Part shown: positions 6,911-14,328 of the stretch, in pieces
Numbering within the stretch: position 1 is the first letter of the stretch
How the letters are laid out: each line of letters opens with the position of its first letter
Assembly: GCA_030597945.1 (NCBI GenBank)
Contig: JAUVQW010000014.1
Coordinates: forward strand, 1 to 14,625
Direction of reading: 5' to 3'
Source of the DNA: Actinomycetes bacterium
GTDB taxonomy: Bacteria > Actinomycetota > Aquicultoria > CAJVYJ01
Length of the DNA: 14,625 nt
Notes under the pieces: generated by a model
The model's input: only the letters and a program-made list of their open reading frames with translations
Told to the model about the DNA's origin: nothing
Databases searched by the model: none
Position numbers and translations under genes: made by a program

Positions 6911-7375
6911 TTAACTACCCTTCTGTTTTTCACGAAAGGCTCTCTCCATATCGCGCTTAGCGGTCTTCTTAGCGATCTGTCTTCTTTTATCAAAGAGCTT
7001 CTTGCCGCGTGCCAAGCCGATCTCGACCTTGGCTACATTTCGCAAAAAATAGATGCGAAGCGGCACCAAAGTATAACCCTTTTCCTTAGTCTTTCCAATC
7101 AGCTTCCTGATCTCACTTTTATGAAGTAAAAGCTTCCTTGTACGCGTTGGCTCATGGTTGGCGATATTACCATGGCTGTATGGGCTGATATGCAGATTAT
7201 AGAGCCATACCTCGCCATCTTTTACTCTTGCAAAGCTGTCGACCATGCTGACTTTGTGGGCTCTTATGGCTTTTACCTCCGTACCGGTTAGAACAACTCC
7301 CGCTTCATAGCGGTCATCGATAAAATAGTTATGTTCCGCCTTCTTGTTTTTTACGATATTTAACTGCTCACCCAT
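6911..7375 (-). CDS. smpB: SsrA-binding protein SmpB
   Basis: 154 residues, typical length. SmpB binds the tRNA-like part of tmRNA and brings it to stalled ribosomes, replacing the missing codon-anticodon contact. The OB-fold core is recognisable: NKKAEHNYFI (10-19), GVVLTGTEVKAIR (26-38), DSFARVKDGE (46-55), the LYNLHISPY segment (58-66) and ARGKKLFDKRR (122-132). The last part forms the basic C-terminal tail that enters the mRNA channel. The ATG at 7375 has GAGGG seven bases upstream. A promoter candidate at 7395-7423 would let it be transcribed apart from rnr, whose stop is 60 bp upstream. ssrA follows downstream on the same strand, as in many bacteria. Confidence 0.97.
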   Translation of the reverse strand: MGEQLNIVKNKKAEHNYFIDDRYEAGVVLTGTEVKAIRAHKVSMVDSFARVKDGEVWLYNLHISPYSHGNIANHEPTRTRKLLLHKSEIRKLIGKTKEKGYTLVPLRIYFLRNVAKVEIGLARGKKLFDKRRQIAKKTAKRDMERAFREKQKGS

Positions 7376-7394
7376 GTAATTCCCTCTTATATTA

Positions 7395-7423
7395 ATTATA
7401 TCAAATTAGAAAGTTTTTGTTAT
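7395..7423 (-). promoter_or_regulatory. promoter for smpB
   Basis: On the minus strand, ATAACA (7423-7418, four of six matches to TTGACA) and a perfect TATAAT (7400-7395) are separated by 17 bp. Transcription would start near 7388, leaving a short leader that holds the GAGGG ribosome binding site. Confidence 0.55.
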
Positions 7424-7435
7424 TAAGCAACAACC

Positions 7436-9574
7436 TTATTCCTCGATCACAAGATCGATCTCCCGTTTCGGTATTGAAACATTTTCCACCTTGACGCTTA
7501 CACGTTGGCCGAGCCTGAATATCTTCTTACCTCTTTCACCTACTAAAATGTATCTTTTAGAATCAAAATGGTAGTAGTCGTCTCCGAGCCGTCTAACGTG
7601 CACGAGCCCTTCAGCCGAATTAGATAACCTTACGAAGAGCCCAAAAGATGATATGCCGCTTATTATGCCGGCGAAAACATCTCCGATATGTCCACTCATA
7701 TATTGGCTCATCTTGAGGTCGACAGACTCTCTTTCCGCATTAACCGCCACCCGCTCCTTGACCGAGCAAGCCTTAGCGATCTCTTCAATGTCTTCGCCTA
7801 TCCTTTCAGCGTTTGCCTTTAGAGCCTTATCACCTATCAAGCTTTTCTTTAAGAGCCTGTGAACGACAAGATCGGGGTATCTTCTTATGGGTGAAGTAAA
7901 ATGGGTGTACATCCCGGACGCCAATCCAAAATGACCTTTGGACTCCGATGAATAGACCGCCTGTTGCATTGACCTTAAGAGCAGCGAATTAATAAGGATC
8001 TTCTCGGGACGATCGTGCGCATAATCGATCAAAGCTTGAAACGTCCTAGGATGTGCCTCTTCAAAGGAACCGATCGGGTAGCCAAGCTCTTTAAGTAACT
8101 CTCCAATCTCGACCAATGCATCCGGCTCCGGTTTATCATGAATCCTATATATCATGGGATGTTCGTTTTCTCCCATAAAGCCCGCTACTGTCTCGTTAGT
8201 AAGGATCATCGCCTCTTCGATAATAGTCGTCGCCGCCGTTCTTTGCCTGATATCGATGCCCACAGGCCAACCTATCTCGTTTAGCTCAAACTTCGGTTCA
8301 ATAGTCTCAAATTCAAGGCTGCCTCGGGCAATTCTTTTCTTTGACAGCAGACAACTTAAGAGATCAAGCTGTTTTATTAGCTTTCTTAGCGTCTCGTCTG
8401 GATAATTATCAGCCTCTATATATCGATCGACCTCTTCATAGGTCAATCTATAATCACTCCTGATCACCGACTCGAAGAAGTCATATTCTACGACCTCGCC
8501 GCTCTCATCTACCTTCATCTTTACCGTAAACGTCAACCGGTTTACATCCGGCTTTAAGCTACAGATATCATTAGAAAGTTTCTCGGAAAGCATTGGGATC
8601 ACCCGGCCGGGAAGGTATACGCTGGTCCCCCTATCATAAGCATCTTCGTCGATGACTGAGCCACTTTTAACATAGTGCGAAACGTCAGCAATATGGACCA
8701 TGAGATTAAACACTCCGTCCTCATCGACGTCCAAAGATATTGCATCGTCAAAATCCTTTGCATCAAGACCATCGATAGTCACAGTAAAAATATCTCGAAG
8801 ATCGGTTCTTCTTTTTATCTCATGATCATTGATCTTCGCATCTACTTTTTCCAATTCTTCCGCATGTCCGGTTGAGAATTCGGTTAGCAATCCATACGAA
8901 TAGATGATAGTCTCGATATCTACACCGGGCTCGCCCTCTTTTCCAAGCACTTCGCTTACATGTCCTTGAAGTGAGTTTCGACCATCCGGCCAGGCGTCGA
9001 TTTTAATTACGACTATATCGCCGGTGTTGGCTTTTTTTTCCATACCCTTTGGGATGTGGGCAGTATGCGAAATCTTTTTGTTGGCAGGGGTAACGCTAGT
9101 GATACCTCTGTTTTTCTCTAACCGACCGACTATCACACTGTGAGCCCTCCTTGTGATCTCGACAATCTCGCCGGCCAATTTTCTGCTCGATCGGGGTTTC
9201 TTAACTCGTCGTACGATCAACTCGTCACCGTTCATCGCCCCTTTTACATTACTCTCCGAGATGAAAAAATCTCCGATCTCTGTTACCACGAACCCGTATC
9301 CCCTTGTGGTGGATGAAAAACGCCCGGTCAATGTCTCGTCAGGCCCAAAATAACGAAAGCCTCTTCCTACGATAACCAGCCGTCCTTCATCGGCCAGTAT
9401 CCGGATGGCCCGCTTAAGGTCTTTCTTTTTAATGCCTCCCAGGCTATTATCACCAAGAAGATCGCCCATTACGAAAACCTTTTTAGGTTCACTTTTTAGA
9501 ACTTTTAATATTTTTTTGCCTATTTGCAAATTGTGTTTCTCCTTTAAAAAACTTTTTAAATAATTCCTATCCAT
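7436..9574 (-). CDS. rnr: ribonuclease R (RNB-family 3'-5' exoribonuclease)
   Basis: 712 residues, normal for RNase R. It degrades structured RNA from the 3' end and removes defective mRNA during trans-translation. In order: an N-terminal winged-helix segment (about 15-76), a cold-shock OB domain with RGYGFV (91-96), a second OB domain (about 145-215), the RNB catalytic domain beginning TDLRDIFTVTIDGLDAKDFDDA (257-278), and a C-terminal S1 domain (about 632-710). The four magnesium-binding Asp residues are present at 268, 274, 276 and 277, by analogy with E. coli RNase II D201, D207, D209 and D210. The protein ends right after S1 and lacks the long Lys-rich tail of the E. coli enzyme. The ATG at 9574 has no good Shine-Dalgarno sequence. 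It lies 60 bp upstream of smpB and diverges from the small unknown gene at 9620. Confidence 0.96.
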   Translation of the reverse strand: MDRNYLKSFLKEKHNLQIGKKILKVLKSEPKKVFVMGDLLGDNSLGGIKKKDLKRAIRILADEGRLVIVGRGFRYFGPDETLTGRFSSTTRGYGFVVTEIGDFFISESNVKGAMNGDELIVRRVKKPRSSRKLAGEIVEITRRAHSVIVGRLEKNRGITSVTPANKKISHTAHIPKGMEKKANTGDIVVIKIDAWPDGRNSLQGHVSEVLGKEGEPGVDIETIIYSYGLLTEFSTGHAEELEKVDAKINDHEIKRRTDLRDIFTVTIDGLDAKDFDDAISLDVDEDGVFNLMVHIADVSHYVKSGSVIDEDAYDRGTSVYLPGRVIPMLSEKLSNDICSLKPDVNRLTFTVKMKVDESGEVVEYDFFESVIRSDYRLTYEEVDRYIEADNYPDETLRKLIKQLDLLSCLLSKKRIARGSLEFETIEPKFELNEIGWPVGIDIRQRTAATTIIEEAMILTNETVAGFMGENEHPMIYRIHDKPEPDALVEIGELLKELGYPIGSFEEAHPRTFQALIDYAHDRPEKILINSLLLRSMQQAVYSSESKGHFGLASGMYTHFTSPIRRYPDLVVHRLLKKSLIGDKALKANAERIGEDIEEIAKACSVKERVAVNAERESVDLKMSQYMSGHIGDVFAGIISGISSFGLFVRLSNSAEGLVHVRRLGDDYYHFDSKRYILVGERGKKIFRLGQRVSVKVENVSIPKREIDLVIEE

Positions 9575-9586
9575 TTACATCTGATG

Positions 9587-9595
9587 TGATAAAAT
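9587..9595 (+). promoter_or_regulatory. extended -10 promoter for the small plus-strand gene
   Basis: TGATAAAAT combines a TG extension with a five-of-six -10 match (TAAAAT, 9590-9595). No -35 box is evident, as is common for extended -10 promoters. Transcription would start near 9602, and GAGG (9609-9612) lies seven bases before the ATG at 9620. Confidence 0.45.
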
Positions 9596-9619
9596 AGACC
9601 AAAATCGTGAGGTCTTTTT

Positions 9620-10057
9620 ATGAATACTTCAAAGAACCCAAATCTTGCGCCCTGTATCATTAACGAGGGTACCATATATCACAAAAAAGACATGCTTCGG
9701 GCACTGGAGACATTTGAAAGTCTCGATTACCATTATATAGTCGATGGAAAATCTGTCGCTTCCGGTTGCGGTGAGCTGATAAAGGTTTTCGCCAGTAAAA
9801 ATAGCGCCACGATGATAGTAAATGATAGCGTATTTATAAATGTCCTTAGCTTTAGTTACTTAAATTTTAAACAGCTTGATAACAGAAGGACGGAACTAGA
9901 GCTTATCGCAGAATCCAGAAGTTTAAAACTCACATCTTCCATTAATGAAAATCCGATGCGTCAAATCGCTGGTGAAACTCAACCGACTATCAATCAGTTT
10001 GCAGATGAAGAGACTTTCGCCTTACTTGAAGAAAGTGAAACCGAAGACGAGGACTGA
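9620..10057 (+). CDS. small acidic protein of unknown function
   Basis: 145 residues; I do not recognise the family. It has no signal peptide, membrane helix or cysteine cluster (only two Cys, at 12 and 50). The first 105 residues look like a compact alpha/beta domain: INEGTIYHKKDMLRALETFE (14-33) could be a strand and helix, followed by several predicted strands including SATMIVNDSVFINVLSF (62-78) and ELELIAESRSLKLT (92-105). The final 20 residues are disordered and strongly acidic, ending ESETEDED. A plausible promoter and ribosome binding site precede it, and its base composition matches its neighbours, so I believe it is real. It diverges from rnr across 45 bp and converges on the S41 protease gene with six bases between stop codons. 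Confidence 0.8.
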   Translation: MNTSKNPNLAPCIINEGTIYHKKDMLRALETFESLDYHYIVDGKSVASGCGELIKVFASKNSATMIVNDSVFINVLSFSYLNFKQLDNRRTELELIAESRSLKLTSSINENPMRQIAGETQPTINQFADEETFALLEESETEDED

Positions 10058-10063
10058 CGTTAT

Positions 10064-11278
10064 TTAACTCGCCTTTTCATTATTCTTTGCATCTATATTC
10101 TCACGTAAGATCTTCAATGCCATATCTAGTTGATTATCATTACCCGATTTATGAGCTTCCATATCGCGCTCTACTACCACGTCAGGCTTTATCCCTTTAT
10201 TACTGAGTGATCTGCCCCTCGGAGTAAGATATTTAGCAGTGGTTATAACGAGACCAGAACCATCCGAGAGCGTGATCACTGATTGGACTGAGCCTTTTCC
10301 AAAAGTCTTTTCTCCAATAATCTCTCCGCGCCCTATGTCTTGGATAGCTCCTGCGACTATCTCTGAGGCGCTGGCGCTGCCCTTGTCCACTAATATGACG
10401 AGCGGCGTTTTAGTGTCTGCTGATTTTCCGGTGGACAATTTGGTTTCACTCTTTCCCGTTCTTGGCTTGATCTTTACGATCGGTTCCCCGGTTTTAATGA
10501 AACTGCTAGAGACAGCCACCGCCTCTTCAAGTAAGCCGCCCGGATTACTTCTAAGATCGATTATTATACCTTTTGCGCCTTTTTCTTTTAACGATATCAG
10601 CTCTTCGTCAACATCGTCTCCGGTACCTTCACTAAATTGCAAGATATTTATATAGCCAATATCTCCATCCTTTATCTCACCACTTACATTGGGTACCTTT
10701 ATCTCTTCTCTGGTTATTTCCACGTCAAAAGGTTTTCCGCCATTTCTTGCAAAAGTCAGAACTACCTTAGAGCCTTCTTTTCCCCTTATTAATTTGACGG
10801 CCTCCTGGATATCCATATCCTCTGTGCTCTTACCATCGATCTTAAGGATCAGATCTTTTGCTTGTACCCCTGCCTTGGAGGCCGGCGTATTTTTAATTGG
10901 CGCAACGACGATCAGCTTTCCATCCTCGGTGCTAATTTCGATTCCGACTCCGCTAAACTTTCCATTTGTCTGCTCCTCTAGGGTTTTAAAATGCTCACCT
11001 TTGAGCCGTCTCGTATATGGATCGTCGAGAGCTTTTAGTATCCCGTCTATAGCTCCATCCTGAAGCTTCCTTTTAGATTCCTTCTCGACAAATTGGTCTC
11101 TTACAATATCAAAGACTTCATCTACTACCCGCAGATCTTTTGAAGATGCACCAAGACTGATAGTAGGAGTATTGTCACTTGGAAAAACAGACCCAATAAA
11201 AAAACCGAAGATGAATACTCCGGTAACCATTGCAAATGCAAGTAATATTCCAAAGATTATAAGAATTTTTTTAGGCAC
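10064..11278 (-). CDS. carboxy-terminal processing protease, S41 family (CtpA/CtpB-like)
   Basis: 404 residues, typical length. An N-terminal hydrophobic helix (about 5-30) anchors it or exports it, placing the protease outside the membrane. A PDZ domain spans about 105-190 (GKFSGVGIEI, then SKAGVQAKDLILKIDG, 134-149). The S41 core contains YINILQFSEGT (209-219), DLRSNPGGLL (241-250), the nucleophile region KGSASASEI (299-307) and FGKGSVQ (326-332). By spacing with E. coli Tsp (S430/K455), the catalytic pair is Ser303 and Lys328, so it should be active. The family trims or degrades envelope proteins from their C-termini. The start is GTG at 11278 with GAGGG nine bases upstream. It is downstream of the M23 peptidase with a 94-bp gap that holds a possible separate promoter. 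Confidence 0.95.
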   Translation of the reverse strand: MPKKILIIFGILLAFAMVTGVFIFGFFIGSVFPSDNTPTISLGASSKDLRVVDEVFDIVRDQFVEKESKRKLQDGAIDGILKALDDPYTRRLKGEHFKTLEEQTNGKFSGVGIEISTEDGKLIVVAPIKNTPASKAGVQAKDLILKIDGKSTEDMDIQEAVKLIRGKEGSKVVLTFARNGGKPFDVEITREEIKVPNVSGEIKDGDIGYINILQFSEGTGDDVDEELISLKEKGAKGIIIDLRSNPGGLLEEAVAVSSSFIKTGEPIVKIKPRTGKSETKLSTGKSADTKTPLVILVDKGSASASEIVAGAIQDIGRGEIIGEKTFGKGSVQSVITLSDGSGLVITTAKYLTPRGRSLSNKGIKPDVVVERDMEAHKSGNDNQLDMALKILRENIDAKNNEKAS

Positions 11279-11315
11279 TATCTCAATCCCTCATTTGTAA
11301 TATATTTCCATAGTT

Positions 11316-11345
11316 ATTTTAATATGATACGTCGACTTTTGCCAG
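11316..11345 (-). promoter_or_regulatory. weak promoter candidate for the S41 protease gene
   Basis: CTGGCA (11345-11340, four of six matches) and TAAAAT (11321-11316, five of six) are separated by 18 bp. The predicted leader is about 30 nt and contains the ribosome binding site GAGGG. It overlaps a 13-mer also found upstream of the gene at 4113. Confidence 0.35.
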
Positions 11346-11372
11346 ATAAGTAAGCTTTATAACTAGTGATCT

Positions 11373-12590
11373 TTAAGGAAGGTAATTTAACGGATCATAG
11401 GCTACGCCGTTAAATCTTATCTCGAAATGGACATGAGGCCCGGTCGATCGACCCGAGCTTCCCGCCTTGGCGATCTCTTGACCTCTCGATACCGCCTGGC
11501 CTTCTCTGGCGATCAATCTTGAGTTATGGCCATAGCGCGTATGGACTCCGCCCCCATGATCGATATCTATAAGGTATCCATAACCCCCATAATAACTGGA
11601 GACACTTACGACTCCCGCTTTCGATGCCACAACCGGAGTGCCGATCGGCACTCCGATATCGATACCTTCATGCATCCGTCCCCATCTCTGGCCAAAGCGG
11701 CTGGTAAGCGTTCCACTTACGGGCCATTGAAAACCACTCGCCGAAGGTGTGCCGATAAAAGTGCCGCCACCCCTGCTCGGGCTGGAGTTAATGATCCTTT
11801 CCAGATCCGCCGCATCTCTTGCATATGCCGCAAGCTTTGCCTCTATCTGGGCTTGCTCGTCACCCGTTTTTGCCAGTATTGCTTTTTTGTCGTTCATTAA
11901 ACCGGTAAGTGAATTTCTCTCGCTTTTCTCCCTATTTTGAAGTGAGCTTATCCTGTCGATCTCAGTCTGCAGTTCTGCTTCTCGCTCCTGCGTATCTACT
12001 TCATTTTGTTCAATATCTTTTTTTGATGCCTCAACTTCGGCTTTGACATTTTTTATCTCTTTTAGGAGCTTAGTATCTTGATTTACAATCCTTGCCAAAA
12101 AATCAGCCTTGTTTAAAAAATCAAGAAAACTTTCTGCCGATAAAAGAACTTCGATGTAAGACATCTCGTTATTTTTATAGTACTCTTCGGCTCTATCTCC
12201 CAACTGCTTGTTAAGGCGTCTAAGTTCTCTTAAAGCATTATTTAATTCATTCTGGTTTTTTATTAGTTGGTCTTTAAGGTTGCTTAATTCGCCCCGAACG
12301 ATCCTCATCTTTGCGCTGACCTCGTCGATCTCGGACTGAAGATGGTCGATCTCTTCCTGGACGTCGCTTAAGGCCTTGTCAGCCTCTTCGATCTCTTTTT
12401 CCAGCTCTGATTGAGTTTTTTCATTTTCAGTGCTTTTATTTCTATTCTTCTCGATCTCTTTTCGAATATTATCTAATTTTTGCTGATCAGTTGCGCCAAA
12501 AACGGGACTTGAAAAAGGGAGGAGTAGGGAGAACGCTATCGTATAGACCATTAAAATAAAAAATACACGCTTAATAAAATCTAACTGCAT
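11373..12590 (-). CDS. secreted coiled-coil M23 (LytM) metallopeptidase, likely FtsEX-controlled peptidoglycan hydrolase
   Basis: 405 residues. A signal peptide (about 1-33, cleavage likely near VFGA) is followed by a long charged coiled coil (about 35-268, rich in Glu, Lys and Leu), a short Gly/Ser linker and a C-terminal M23 domain (about 288-405). Zinc ligands are complete: His307 and Asp311 in MHEGIDIG, and His388 in HVHFE, with His355 (RYGH) and His386 as catalytic candidates. It should therefore cleave peptidoglycan peptides itself, unlike E. coli EnvC, which only activates amidases. The architecture and the position 50 bp after ftsX match known FtsEX partners (EnvC, PcsB, CwlO, RipC), where the coiled coil binds the FtsX extracellular loop. 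The ATG has AGGTGG four bases upstream. The partner assignment is inference from architecture and context. Confidence 0.93.
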   Translation of the reverse strand: MQLDFIKRVFFILMVYTIAFSLLLPFSSPVFGATDQQKLDNIRKEIEKNRNKSTENEKTQSELEKEIEEADKALSDVQEEIDHLQSEIDEVSAKMRIVRGELSNLKDQLIKNQNELNNALRELRRLNKQLGDRAEEYYKNNEMSYIEVLLSAESFLDFLNKADFLARIVNQDTKLLKEIKNVKAEVEASKKDIEQNEVDTQEREAELQTEIDRISSLQNREKSERNSLTGLMNDKKAILAKTGDEQAQIEAKLAAYARDAADLERIINSSPSRGGGTFIGTPSASGFQWPVSGTLTSRFGQRWGRMHEGIDIGVPIGTPVVASKAGVVSVSSYYGGYGYLIDIDHGGGVHTRYGHNSRLIAREGQAVSRGQEIAKAGSSGRSTGPHVHFEIRFNGVAYDPLNYLP

Positions 12591-12640
12591 TCATCCACCT
12601 ATTTGAATACCATCTATATCGACAACTAACTTTGCTTGCT

Positions 12641-13549
12641 TTATACCTTTAAGAATCTTCTAAGAGCTATCATACTGCCTAACGCCCCTATTGCTATGCC
12701 ACCAAAGCCCAGCATAAATATCAGGCGGATAAAAGCCCCTTGGTCAAATGGTATAGCAACAAACGATAACCATTCACCGTTGGCAAGCTTACTAAAAAAT
12801 GTCCGGTAAAGCAAGGTTAATATCAAGATAGCTACACCTGAGCCTATCGCCCCCTCTATCATGCCCTCAATGATGAACGGGATCCTTATAAACCAGCTTG
12901 AAGCGCCCACCAGCCTCATTATGCCTATCTCTTTTCTTCGGCCGAATATAGCAAGTCGTATGGTATTAGTTATTAAGACCAGAGAAACAAATATGAGCAA
13001 GATCGCAAACGCTGAAGTCGCCATGGACAATCTTCTTGTAAAAGCAAAAAGCCTGCCAACGAATTCCTTGCCATATTTGATATCCTTCTCATCGGTTACG
13101 AGCTCATCGATATTGTCGATGCTTTTTATTCGGCCCGCAATGTCTTCGACCTCTCTTGAGTTGTTCAACATAATAACAAAAGAGGCAGGCAGGGGGTTAT
13201 CGGAAAGATTTTCCACAACTTCGGGATTGTTTTCAAATTTTTTCTTGAATATCTCCAACGCTTCTTGTTTGGAGACATACTTGACCTCTTTTACCTCGTC
13301 CCACGAGACGAGTTTCTCTTGAAACGCCTGTATCGGCTTGGTCTCCGCTGTATCGGCCAGATAGACTTGAATCTCTACTTGAGATTCTATCTCCTTTATC
13401 ATCAGGCCGCCGACATATAGGGTAATAGCAATAATCCCAACGACTACCAGGCATAGAGCTACCGTCGTAATAGCGGCAACGCTTTGTACCCAGTTTCTTC
13501 TAAAGCTGTAAACGGCTTCTTTACCAAAATAAGCTAAATTAACTTTCAT
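12641..13549 (-). CDS. ftsX: cell division ABC transporter-like permease FtsX
   Basis: 302 residues, usual length. It has the FtsX topology: one membrane helix (about 23-46), an extracellular domain (about 50-170), then three helices (about 175-197, 225-250, 272-296). Typical sequences are FRRNWVQSVAAITT (16-29) at the N-terminus and FGRRKEIGIMRLVGAS (202-217) in the cytoplasmic loop. FtsX does not transport; it passes ATP-driven movement of FtsE to a peptidoglycan hydrolase outside. The open frame extends upstream to 13642, but homology begins at MKVNLAYF and AGAGGGG lies nine bases before that ATG, so I start at 13549. It overlaps the end of ftsE by 11 bp, implying translational coupling. 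Confidence 0.95.
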   Translation of the reverse strand: MKVNLAYFGKEAVYSFRRNWVQSVAAITTVALCLVVVGIIAITLYVGGLMIKEIESQVEIQVYLADTAETKPIQAFQEKLVSWDEVKEVKYVSKQEALEIFKKKFENNPEVVENLSDNPLPASFVIMLNNSREVEDIAGRIKSIDNIDELVTDEKDIKYGKEFVGRLFAFTRRLSMATSAFAILLIFVSLVLITNTIRLAIFGRRKEIGIMRLVGASSWFIRIPFIIEGMIEGAIGSGVAILILTLLYRTFFSKLANGEWLSFVAIPFDQGAFIRLIFMLGFGGIAIGALGSMIALRRFLKV

Positions 13550-14225
13550 AACCGTAGACCCCTCTAAGCTGGTCTCTAACCAGTTTTCCATCTTCCAGGG
13601 CGATGACGCGCTTTCGCATGCTGTCGACCATCTCCCGGTCATGAGTGGCTATAAGCACAGTCGTCCCCGTCCTGTTTATCCGGTTAAGTAAAGACATGAC
13701 ACCAAGCGATGTCGCCGGATCAAGGTTTCCAGTCGGCTCATCAGCAAGAAGTAGAGGAGGGCGATTGGCAAAAGCCCTGGCTATCGCTACTCTTTGTTGT
13801 TCTCCACCCGATAATTCATCCGGGTAGCTGTTATGCTTCTCTTCAAGGCCTACCAGATTTAAGACTTCGGCTACATGAGATTTTATAACATGTTTGCTTC
13901 TACCGATGACTTCCAAGGCAAAAGCGACATTTTCGAATGCGGTCTTATTGGGAAGTAATTTAAAATCTTGAAAAACGCAACCGATATTACGCCTAAGATA
14001 CGGTATCTTCCAAGGGCGGAGTTTGCTCACATCTTGACCGGAGACGTAAATCTCACCCCGGGTAGGGAGAAATTCACGAAGCAAGAGCCTAATAAACGTT
14101 GATTTTCCAGAACCGGACGGACCTACTAAAAAAACGAATTCGCTTTTTTCAATTTTTAAGGAGATATCAATTAATGCGGGCTTATCGGGCCCAAAGTACT
14201 TGGTTGCATTTTTTAGTCTAATCAT
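13539..14225 (-). CDS. ftsE: cell division ATP-binding protein FtsE
   Basis: 228 residues, typical for FtsE. All ABC ATPase motifs are present: Walker A GPSGSGKST (35-43), Q-loop VFQDF (84-88, Gln86), signature LSGGEQQR (138-145), Walker B LLLADEP (158-164) and switch His195 in ATHD. VFQDFKLLPNKT is characteristic of FtsE rather than of other ABC ATPases, and pairing with ftsX settles the identity. It works at the cytoplasmic face of the septum and binds FtsX. The ATG at 14225 has no well-spaced Shine-Dalgarno sequence; a hairpin lies just upstream at 14232-14257. The C-terminal coding end carries the ftsX ribosome binding site. It appears to be the first gene of the ftsE-ftsX-M23 unit. Confidence 0.96.
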   Translation of the reverse strand: MIRLKNATKYFGPDKPALIDISLKIEKSEFVFLVGPSGSGKSTFIRLLLREFLPTRGEIYVSGQDVSKLRPWKIPYLRRNIGCVFQDFKLLPNKTAFENVAFALEVIGRSKHVIKSHVAEVLNLVGLEEKHNSYPDELSGGEQQRVAIARAFANRPPLLLADEPTGNLDPATSLGVMSLLNRINRTGTTVLIATHDREMVDSMRKRVIALEDGKLVRDQLRGVYGYES

Positions 14226-14231
14226 ACTTTA

Positions 14232-14257
14232 AGCATCCACTCCCGAGAGAAGATGCT
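14232..14257 (-). promoter_or_regulatory. stem-loop in the ftsE leader
   Basis: On the minus strand AGCATC and GATGCT form a 6-bp stem. Inside it, CTC and GAG can pair around the tetraloop TCGG. The structure ends seven bases before the ftsE ATG and includes the only purine-rich segments (GGGAG, GGATG) that could serve as ribosome binding site. No T tract follows, so a translational control element fits better than a terminator. Confidence 0.35.
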
Positions 14258-14299
14258 ATCATAGATTGTGGTTTAAATCAAAGCATATATAGAGGTAAA

Positions 14300-14328
14300 T
14301 CACAGAAAATGTTGTGAATTTATTGTGA
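14300..14328. promoter_or_regulatory. operator-like cluster of TGTGA boxes
   Basis: TCACA (14300-14304) and TGTGA (14313-14317) form an inverted pair with an 8-bp centre. A third box TTGTGA (14323-14328) repeats TTGTGA at 14312-14317 with 11-bp spacing, close to one helical turn. It lies at the end of the transketolase gene, about 75-100 bp upstream of ftsE. Binding by a regulator is speculation. Confidence 0.25.

Noticed and set aside
10239..10655. Plus-strand open frame of 138 codons
   Set aside because: It is antisense within the S41 protease gene, whose catalytic motifs are intact.
12861..13322. Plus-strand open frame of 153 codons
   Set aside because: It is antisense within ftsX and shows no family features.
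13550..13642. Upstream extension of ftsX by 31 codons
   Set aside because: It overlaps coding ftsE in another frame, and FtsX homology and the ribosome binding site both begin at 13549.
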